A DNA stretch of 54,603 bases, taken from assembly GCA_013054445.1 (NCBI GenBank), contig JAAMPI010000183.1, positions 1-54,603 of the forward strand. Direction: 5' to 3'. This DNA comes from Cudoniella acicularis (Eukaryota > Ascomycota > Leotiomycetes > Helotiales > Helotiaceae). This document shows, one piece after another, positions 42,944-51,971 of the stretch (position 1 is the first letter of the stretch; the number at the start of each line of letters is the position of its first letter). The position numbers and the translations under genes were made by a program. The notes under the pieces were generated by a model. It was not told the DNA's origin, made no database searches, and was given only the letters and a program-made list of their open reading frames with translations.

Positions 42944-43643
42944 ATGTTCAACGAAAACCTCGATCAATACAAAAACTTCGGCATCGCCTTCCACCCCTCG
43001 GCAGTCGAGCGCCTCCTCTCCGCAGACATCCGTCATCTCCGAGCATCCAACCACAAAAACCAAGACCTTTTCCACATCAAAAACACGATCCGCTACATCG
43101 GTTTCTGCAAAGACACGGACGAAATCAACGAGAAATCCTCCGCCCCAATCGATCATGCACAGATGGATGCTGCATACCTGAGACTTCTCATGAAGAAGTA
43201 TAAGAAGTATGAGCCGAAGAGACGGGAAGTGCCTGCGGGTGTTGGGAAGGAAGAGGATGCGCGTTATGAGAAGTTGAGGTTGAAAGTTTTACGGGATGCT
43301 GCTTGGGTTGTGATTTTTTTTTTTTTGGATTTTTGGGTCTTTAGTTGATTTTGTTGTGGATATTTTCGCTGACGAAATGAATAGGCATTCAAAAAACACG
43401 ATTCGAATGTTGCGAAGTATTGGCGGGAAAAGGGGGGGAGGCATCCGGGCTTGGACGTTGAGATATGTTTTCTCAGATTTTTTCTAATTTCAAAGGGTTT
43501 TTTACTGGTCATTTGCTACTTAGGCTTGGGTGGGAGAAATTAATGATGATGATGGTGAGGACGGAGAGGATGTTGAGATGGCTGATGGTGACGATATTGA
43601 GGCTGGGGATGCTGGTTTGAGGAGGAGATTGAGAAAGTGTGAG
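42944..43643 (+). CDS. Small hypothetical protein with acidic C terminus
   Basis: Three exons, 42944-43306, 43385-43456 and 43524-43643; 184 aa. The first exon starts MFNENLDQYKNFGIAF and is rich in Lys, Arg, Asp and Tyr (DAAYLRLLMKKYKKYEPKRR). Exon 2 continues in phase (AFKKHDSNVAKYWREKGG). Exon 3 is strongly acidic (EINDDDGEDGEDVEMADGDD). The first intron begins GTTGTG and holds a long T-run (43314-43324); the second uses a weak GTTGAG donor, so exon 2-3 joining is less sure. A TATA box and CT-rich leader support transcription. No known domain is recognised; the basic core plus acidic tail would suit a nucleic-acid or chromatin-associated protein, but that is a guess. Confidence 0.6.
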
Positions 43644-44315
43644 GTGAGATGTGAGAGGAGTGAAAATAGATAGAATGAAAAGTTTTCTGATTCTGATAAT
43701 TGTTTAATCGTACGTGATCGCGCTAGTATATAAGAAGACCGGTTCTGCTGTTATGACTCTGCGGCTGAGCGGCTCTGTAAAACCTTATGTTTTTCTTAGT
43801 AAAATTATCCGCAGATAATTTCAGAATTCATATCGAAAGTTGGTAAGTAAAGTTTACCTATTAGTCACCTTTCTCCGGCCGTTCGTGCGCAAAAGCACAG
43901 AACTTCACCAACGGATATCGCTTTGATTCTAGAGCAACACGTTCAGTACCTTCTAATTCAACGAAATCGAGTCATAGTAATTCGAGTAAAACTTTCTGGG
44001 ATTTTCTTTCTCCTTTTCTAAGCCTCTCTGCCGCTCTTGTCTGAACTCGACTCAATGTCTCAGTTTTTCTAGATAATTCAACCATCTTGTTATCCCGAAA
44101 AACGAACAGAATAGAACACCTTCAGATGAGAGACTAAGAACCAAAACGTAATAGGTAATTCAAAAAAATCAAGCCTTATAGAAACAAACAATATGATGAA
44201 TGTCGGAATATACAGACTGAGTCCGAATGGCTTGTCATAGTATCGACGGATGTCAAACCAGCGGTTTCGTGTCAGTTTTCGATGACTTTCATAGTTAATC
44301 CAGTCACTTGCACAA

Positions 44316-44774
44316 TCATGTGAAGGGAGGTTCCAATAAGCAACGGGTGAGAATTGCCTCGCCACTGCTGTGCATGAAAATGCGGCACAATGCAGCACCT
44401 TCCTTTATCTTTTGTCGGATCTGGGATAGCGATTGATTGATTGGCTTTTTGTACGAAGCGCTCATCCTGTCTTTTAAAGCCGGGGTAAGCCATTGCGTCG
44501 TCCCAATTCCTTGTGGGATGTCAATCACGTGAACCGCCTCCTTGAACACAGGAGTGGTTTCCAGGTTATCCTTCTAGCACAGACTTCCAACCCAGGACAC
44601 TAGAAGGATGCTCAGAACAGCAGAACCTTCTATCTCGCGTACTCCCTCTGCATGGTTGGACCATATCACGTCAGATCTTTGTTCCAACGTTCGCCTCTGA
44701 AGTCTTACTCCACGTGACGGCCTTCCTTTTTCATCGAGGAAAATTGCGCCACTGAGCATTAATGTCTCAGCCAA
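44316..44774 (-). pseudogene. Possible decayed gene fragment, unrecognised
   Basis: One minus-strand frame is open from 44774 to 44316 apart from a single TAG at 44574-44576. Segments such as LSGAIFLDEKGRPSRG, FKEAVHVIDIPQGIG and WLTPALKDRMSASYKKP look coding-like. No ATG with good context is at the left end and no family comes to mind. It may be a fragment of a mutated gene or a chance open frame. Confidence 0.22.
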
Positions 44775-46054
44775 CAGCGCCTTTGGTGAAAATCGTTTTC
44801 AAGTTTGTTTAGACGACCTCTGATGTTTCTTCGTTATCTTTGCATCACACCACCCACAAGACCTCCACCTACGTACTTGGATATCTCTTCGAAAGTTCGG
44901 AATCTTTACAACATTTGATCAACCGCAAGGCTCGCAACACTTCTGAGAACTGAAATGCAGCCTTCCATGACGCAGTGCACGCCGCATCTCACTGCCAAGC
45001 AATCAGCTCGTGTGATCTCTTTCACGAGTATGGCTTTGTCGAATGTTCTATCGATTACTAGCAATCGGGTATCCAGGCGAATTCGACGATTTCAATTCTC
45101 TCTCTCCCGTTGGTTGGTCGGCACGGTTTAAGGCGAGTGGCACTATGGAGTAACATGTTGTCGGATGCTCGGCCAAGCTTCTAGAAGACGTCTGACCCTG
45201 AAAGGAAGGCCATTTGGTACTCCCCGCCACCCGTTGTGTCGGCGAACGCCATCGGTGAAATTCTTGTCCACGGCGTTTTCTAACCAATACACGCGTAAGC
45301 GAATCCACTCATCTTCAAAATTTCAAACACCTGATGGAGCTGGGCCGAAGCTGGCAGCTCGACCCGGGGTGGGGGAGTTGATCGGCATAGTTGCATCGAC
45401 TCCTGCTGGTTCCCAGCAATCCCCCCAGGCCAAGGAGCCCTGAAGGCTAAAGCAAAGCCAAGGCTAGGAGACACCGATGCAGCTGTACGAGTGTCGGAAC
45501 AAGCTTTCCAAGCGTTAAATGCTAGTCAGGTCAAGAAGCCAAAGAGATGAGGAATCACAGCATCCCCTTCAGCGCGATCCTGGCTGCACACGCGACAGGA
45601 AAGGTGCCAGAAGCCCAAGATATCAAAGTCGGCCAGATGCGGCCCTCTGGATTTCGGAAGCAGTTCCTGTTGAGGAAGGTCCAAAACTCGGGAGCAGCGT
45701 CTACTTAGAACTACTAAGCTCGGTCGTTGCTTGATTTCCTTTAAACAAATCACCATGCTGGATAGGCCTGAAGAGGGGCCATTATTGCTCTCCACCCACT
45801 GTAAAGAAACGCCGCCAAGTGGCGTGGCCCCTAGCCATGCTTTTATCCACCCACTTTGATACCCGAATCGCTCTGATCACCCTCCAGCGTCGTCACGCTG
45901 TGCCAATCACAGCTGTCGGATTGATACTTATCTGCAATCCCAGAACCTTGACCTGCCCGCATTCTTTAAGTCTGGGCCAGGCATGTTACCTCGGAATCTC
46001 CTGCACCGACTAGGTAGGTACTCCCCTGCCCCCTCTCCATCTCGATGGAACGTT

Positions 46055-46063
46055 ATATATAAG
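46055..46063 (+). promoter_or_regulatory. TATA box of the permease gene
   Basis: TATATATAA lies 84 bp upstream of the permease ATG and is followed by a pyrimidine-rich leader (CTTTCCCCTCCCCTCC). Confidence 0.6.
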
Positions 46064-46146
46064 CTTTCCCCTCCCCTCCACGTCGTACTCTCTTGCTCAC
46101 GAACTTTCCTCCATCAATTCTGCAATTGCAGCTTCAAAATATCACC

Positions 46147-48083
46147 ATGAGCAACTCAGCAGCTCTCGCCTTCGAAGGAGGTGACATTCGCGAAGCGGCC
46201 AACGCTGTCGTGGTTACTAGTCAGGATTCTGTCGAGAAGCAGTTGGTTCGTGCAATTCACGACCCCAGTGTTTCATTCGAAGAGTACATGTACTATGCTG
46301 CCATTACTCGGGCTGAGGAGAAGATCGCAAACGAAAGATATATCGCCGTTCAAGGCCCCAAGACATTCAAGAGCGTCATCAAGAATCGATTCTCCAGAGG
46401 CCAGATAAACGAACCTGCCGTCCCAGATTCTCCTGTGGAAGCCAGCTCGAATGGCGAAAAAGAAGGTCTGGATGAGAAAGGAATAATACCAGCCAGGGAA
46501 AACCTTGGAGGTGTTACCGACGCCGAATGGAAGAATGCCAGCCGAGCTGTGCGAACTGCCGGATGGAGCAGTGTCTTCTATCTGATCACAACCGACATTC
46601 TTGGTCCTTTCAGTGTCCCGTGAGTCTTCTGCCCCTCTTTCAAGGTGCACTACTAATTTCTGTAGCTGGGCTTTCGCTCAGATGGGATATGGGCCTGGTG
46701 TTGCACTGTACACTGTATTTGGTGGTCTTGCTATGTAGTAAGTGAGCCTGCATAGGCTAAATTGCCAAGCTGACCTGTTTAGTTCGGGCTTCCAGCTCTG
46801 GAAGGTATTCATGTACATGGACTCGGATAAGTACCCCATGAAGAGTTACGCCGATTGTTTCTTCAGAGTATACGGTAGATGGGCACGTCACTGCGTCAAT
46901 ATCCTCCAAGCAATTCAATTGCTCTTTACCGTTTCCATCTTGATTCTCAGCAATGGACAATCGATCTCGCAGGTTTCCAAGGGGTCTATTTGCTTCATTG
47001 CCTGCTTGGTCATTTTCATGGCCGCAGGAATGGTTCTTGGCCAGATTCGAACCCTGCAGAGATTTGGATGGTTGGCCAACTTTGCAGTGTGGTTGAACCT
47101 TCTGATTATCTTTATTTGGTAAATTTGTTCCTCGCCTTCCATGAATATTGCTAACATTCAACAGCATGGGTGTTTCTGCCAATTCTCCTCCGAACTTTAC
47201 AGCCACTGAACAATCATTCGGTCCAGCTTTCGGTCCAGGACCCGTTATCAAATATGCCGGCACGCCACCGGATGGAGCCGCATCAGGTGGAACTGGTTTC
47301 ACAGCCTCTTTGAACGGTCTCAACCAAGCCGTTTACTCCTATGGTGGAGCCATGCTCTTTATCTCCTTCCTCGCGGAAATGCGACATCCTTGGGATTTCT
47401 GGAAGGGGATTCTTTGTGCCGATATCTTCATCTACGTCTGCTACCTCTTTTTCGGCCTCTTCGTCTACAGCTACCAAGGACAATACGCCTACAACCCCGT
47501 CATGCAAGGTCTCTCCCCCTATAACTGGCAAACCGCCACCAACATCATGAACATCATCACCGGCCTCATTGCCGCCGTTCTTTACGGCAACATCGGCATC
47601 AAAGTTGCCTACGTTGAGGTCTTCCAAGAGATATTCAACGCGCCAGCGCTCACCAGCAGAGCAGGCAAGTTCCTGTGGATCGCTCTCGTTCCCGCGTACT
47701 GGGTTATCGCGTGGGTCGTCTGTGCCGCCATTCCACAATTCTCGTACGTCTCTGGGCTCGTGGGCGCCGTCTGCATCTTGCAATTCACGTACACGTTCCC
47801 CGCTATCCTTGCCTTCGGTTTCCAGATCCAGAAAGACGCCATGACTTCCGAAGAAGTTTTCGACCCCGCAACCAAGACGTACACCTATATTGACCGTGGC
47901 TTTGCGAGATGGGCACGTGGCTTTAAGGTCAAGTGGCACTTGAACAGTTTTAACTTCTTCTACTTTTTGGGTGCGTTGTGCACGGCTGCGTTGGGGATTT
48001 ATAGTTCGGCGTTGGGGCTGCAGAGTGCGTTTGCGGGGTCGAGTGTCGCTACTAGTTTTGGATGTGCTAGTCCTGTTTCTTAG
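46147..48083 (+). CDS. Amino-acid permease, AAAP family (Mtr-like)
   Basis: Four exons, 46147-46619, 46666-46737, 46783-47118 and 47165-48083; the three introns are 45-46 nt with standard signals; 599 aa. A cytoplasmic N-terminal region of about 130 residues precedes eleven or so membrane segments, beginning SVFYLITTDILGPFSVPWAF and GPGVALYTVFGGLAMYSGFQ. The motif SYGGAMLFISFLAEMRHPWD and later NIGIKVAYVEVFQE are typical of fungal neutral/aromatic amino-acid transporters related to Neurospora MTR. By family, it is a proton-coupled importer in the plasma membrane. The frame is intact and has a TATA box. The relic kinase copy begins about 75 bp after the stop. Confidence 0.93.
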
Positions 48084-48157
48084 ATGGTAGATGGAGCTGG
48101 ATGGGTGATCGGAGGGAAGAAAGAAGGGCCTTTGATAGATCACAATCTCGATCTTGA

Positions 48158-48498
48158 TCTTGTTGATGTCGTAATTTAATTTCAGTTGTAGTAGGAAGAA
48201 AGGGAGGAAGAGCAGGAATTGAATTCTATTATAGATATGATATAGTATAGTGAGCGCATGCGAGTAATCCGACTCAACACTAAACACACTCGTGGTTACA
48301 ATAACCACACTTTACATCAGCAGCTCTCAAACTGTTCTCCATTTCATAACATCGTCTGCACAGCTGAGCCTGGATATGGCCCCAGTACTGAGGGTTGGTC
48401 AAAGTCTGAAGGGCAGATTTGGAACTTAAGATTATAACCTCGCTGAGAAGCTTCATAAAGATGTTTAAACTGCACTGCAAGTAACGCGCTTTTGTCCA
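48158..48498 (+). pseudogene. Mutated inverted copy of kinase promoter and exon 1
   Basis: This aligns with the complement of 36148-36480. The kinase start is kept (ATG 48376, MAPVLRVGQSLKGRFGT), but a TAA at 48427 ends it where the kinase has a Tyr codon, and TGGACTGCA has become TAAACTGCA. By-eye comparison counts about 16 C-to-T/G-to-A changes toward the copy, about 8 in the reverse sense and few transversions, plus small indels. Homology stops at the beginning of intron 1. It lies downstream of the permease and immediately upstream of the NACHT gene. Confidence 0.82.
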
Positions 48499-48680
48499 GT
48501 CAACTAGGCACAGTCTAGGTATGAAGCTAGCCACAGTCAAGGTATAAGAGATAATCGATGAGTTTGAACCTGGCTAATACACCTATGAAGGTAGTACAGC
48601 ATTCTGGGGCTGAGCATCAAAACATAGCCAATCACCAGAAACGCCAGCCTCACCCTTAATCTTTCTAGGAACCTACAACT

Positions 48681-48686
48681 TATATA
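48681..48686 (+). promoter_or_regulatory. TATA-like box of the NACHT gene
   Basis: TATATA 51 bp upstream of the NACHT gene ATG, inside ACAACTTATATACTCC. Plausible position and context only. Confidence 0.4.
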
Positions 48687-48736
48687 CTCCAGGGAACGAT
48701 TTCTTCTCTTCCCAGATATTTCTGCTTTATCTCAAC

Positions 48737-51700
48737 ATGGATCCCTTGAACGCCTTGTCTCTTGCTGCTACGCTCATCCAGTTCGTTGATTTCAGTAGCA
48801 AATTGTTTTCGGGCGCCAAGAGTAAGTATAAGTCGGCGAGTGGGGCTCTTGCTGTCAATGACGAGCTTGAACTCATCGCCTCAGACTCAAACTCCGTGCT
48901 TTCCAAGCTTCAAGCATATGCCCGGTCGCCACGTCATTTAGGAGGAGAATCTGATGCTGTGGCTCAAGATGCTCAGGACGACTTCAAAAGTGTTTGCGAC
49001 GAGGCTACACATGTGGCTGCTGAGTTAACAGAACGGCTGCAAAGTCTCAAAGTTGATGGGAAAGCAGAGGGGTATAGGAGGATGTGGGCCAGTCTATTTC
49101 AGGCCATCAAGAGTGCTTGGTCTCATGAAGAGACCATTGCTTTGCAGCAGAGGCTCAAGGTTCTGAAAAATGCACTTGAAACCCGAGTGCTTCTTTCATT
49201 TAGGTTTTTCCCACCCCTCCCCCTTTTTTGTATCTTGGACTGACTTGATGTAGGGAGAAGTTCGATTTGTTTTCGGCACAAGTATCCCAAAGACTTGACA
49301 CTCTGGATGTCCAGACGCGAAATATCATTTCTGTTCTTGTGGAAAACCAAAAGATCAGCACAAACCGAATCATAACCGAATCTCTGGAACAAACTGCGAC
49401 ACTGGCCCATTTACTGAGTCGTATAGACATAAATAAATCCAAAGAGCATTGTAAGGCCCGCGCGCCCACTGCGGATATCAGTGATGAGAAGATCTTCTCT
49501 AGCGCTAAAGTCGTTCCCTTCGGCTAGTATGAGGGGTCTCGCTTGCGAAGGGAGGTGAATAATAAGATCCTTGAGAGTCTTAGCTTTGAGAGCATGACCC
49601 ATCGATTGGAAGAGGTTGCTGAGGCCCACGACAGCACGTTCAACTGGAGATTCGGAACGGAAGTCGACCTAGAAGCTCGGTCGTCTTTCTTTTCTGACTG
49701 GATAGGCCATGAAGACAGTCTATATTGGTTGGAAGGGAAGGCAGGGTCAGGGAAGTCCACCTTGATGAAGAGCGTTTTCGAGGATCCAAGGCTCCGGGAA
49801 CATCTTTTGATTTGGGCATCCAATACGCCCTTTTATCTCGCATCGTTCTTTTTCTGGGGCAGCGCAACTACTCGCATCCAGAAATCAGAACAAGGACTCT
49901 TACGTGCTCTTTTGTTCCAAATTCTCAACCAGCAAACAGACTCGATTCCCATTGCCTTTCCATCAGTTTGGGCTCGAACATACTCACACCTTCTCTTGGG
50001 AGAGTCAATGATCGCCAACGAATACTAGAGTCTTCATGTGCTAAAAAATGCATTTCGGACCCTGGTCACACAGAAGATTATCCCTGCTAAAATCTGCTTG
50101 TTAATCGACGGATTCGACGAGTTGGAAGGCGACCAAGAGGAATCAGCGACGCTTGCGCGTTTTCTTAAAAGCCTAGCAAACCCAGCCGTCAAAATCTGCA
50201 TTTCTAGTCGGCCCTGGTTGGTTTTCGAAGAATGTTTCAGACACCGCGAGGGATTGCGTTTACAAGATCACACCCGGCCCGACATCGAAGCCTACGTACG
50301 CAGTAGCTTGTTCAGTAATTATGGCTTTCAAATATTGTCTGTGCGTGACTCTGCTTCTGCAGAAGCGTTTGTGCAAGCTATTGTTGAACGTGCCGATGGT
50401 GTGTTCTTGTGGGTTGTCCTCGCAGTTAGATCTCTGTTAAACGGGATCAGGAATCGAGATGCTATGTCAGATCTCCAAAATCGTTTGGATCGTCTGCCCA
50501 GAGAACTGGAACCGCTTTACGACCATTTACTGAGTCTCGTCGAGTCCGAGTATTTCGAATGGTCGTCGAAAGCCTTCCAAGTCATGCGAGCGAATCAAAC
50601 GTACCATGAGCGATTTGCAGAAAAGGCCTCCTATGGCGTCCCCGAAACAGCAGACCGTCTGACTACTGTTGAAGCTTTCGGCGAGCGGTACGCTTTGGTA
50701 AAGGCATTTTCCATATTAGACCTGCATCTTGCATTGGATACGGGCGATGATGCGCCTGTCCAGGAGTGGACTACACAAATGATGTTGGATCGTTGCGAGG
50801 ATACCGAAGTTCGTTTGACTGCTCGCTGCGCAGGATTGCTTGAGGTCTGGCATCTTGGGAATCCAAGCCCTAAATCGCAGATACACTATCTTCACCGGAC
50901 AGTACAAGAATATATCATGCGGTTCCAGGTTTGGGGGCTCTTGGAAGCACGAACGTCAAGTGATACATTTAATACAGAAGTATATCTCATGAAGATTTGC
51001 ATTTTGAGGATAGGAATCAACCCTCGACAGACAAGAAGGGGACAGTCATGGTATCTCCAGCTGGCATTCCATGCACTCCTTCACGCTTGGGATGCTGAGA
51101 AGGGTAATTACAAGGCTCCACCAGTACTCCTAGATCGTCTTGATAGTCTGATGTCAACTTGCACCTCTATTGGTAAGTTTACGTTCTCTCTGCAAATTGT
51201 TCATTCTTGGATTGTTTTTGAGAAATTAAGCTTTTGAAACAGTTTCCAGATGACAGGAACAGATAATCTACCAAATGTGAGATATACTGACTTATCTTGT
51301 GTATCAAAACAGCTACAACAGGTACTGTCACAACGCATTGGAGTAAACCGTGGACCGACTACCTTGGTCTCACTCCAGCTTCGTCTTTCCTTCCCGTTGC
51401 GGTCATATTCGGCTTAATCAGCTACCTACAAGCTTCAGGGCACTTGACATATTCTCGTGCCTCGAAAGCAGATCCTACCATCCCGCTCCTCCACTACACT
51501 ATCCCCCGTACACAGTGCTCTAAAACCTACATCTGTTCAATCCTCAAGCCAAGAATGGTGGGAGTTCTTCTAAAGGCCAAGGAAAGTCCCAACCTACCTT
51601 GTCCTGAAATCAGCCCGTACCAGCAGGCTCTCAATTTTGCCGATCATCTTTGTCAAGACCGGAAAGAAAAGCTCTTAGCTTTCGGGATCCTGGCTACGAT

Positions 51701-51971
51701 GCTGAATTTCGGAGCCGATCCACAAGTCAGCGGCGAAGTTGGACAACACGTATATGGTTCAACTATACTTGATGATTTCCATTTCGATGAAAGTCTAAGC
51801 GGTGAAGATGTTCAAGACCTTCCGACCGAAGTCGTTGCTCTTTTAGGCGCGATTGAAAGGGCCTTTGAGTCTAATAGAGCACGCTTGGAGACCGCTTTCC
51901 GAGAAGAGCAGAAGAAGCCGAAGTTGAAACGGCTGTCAATTAAAAAGTGGATCACCAGAGCCAAGTCCTAA
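48737..51971 (+). pseudogene. NACHT/STAND NTPase with two in-frame TAG stops
   Basis: Exons 48737-49203, 49254-51172 and 51313-51971 join in phase. The N terminus (DPLNALSLAATLIQFVDF) is the helical effector-like domain common at the start of fungal STAND proteins. A helical linker is followed by the NACHT core: Walker A WLEGKAGSGKSTLM, Walker B ICLLIDGFDELEG, sensor region KICISSRPW, and the winged-helix part (LPRELEPLYDHLLSLV; IHYLHRTVQEYI). The C-terminal region has no obvious WD, ankyrin or TPR repeats. Two TAG codons break it: 49525-49527, before YEGSRLRR, and 50026-50028, before SLHVLKNAF, where relatives usually have Trp. Both fit G-to-A or C-to-T transitions. The frame is otherwise intact, so inactivation looks recent, or the stops are read through. 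Fungal NACHT proteins act in allorecognition and programmed cell death. Confidence 0.82.

Larger units (their letters stand above)
43644..46146. other. Intergenic, one possible decayed gene
   Basis: About 2.5 kb. The left third is AT-rich; the middle contains a minus-strand frame interrupted by one stop (44316-44774, listed separately). The right end holds the permease promoter with its TATA box. No other gene is supported. Confidence 0.4.

Noticed and set aside
47283..48308. Minus-strand open frame of 341 codons
   Set aside because: Antisense of the permease's fourth exon; the permease has clear motifs and splice sites, this frame has none.
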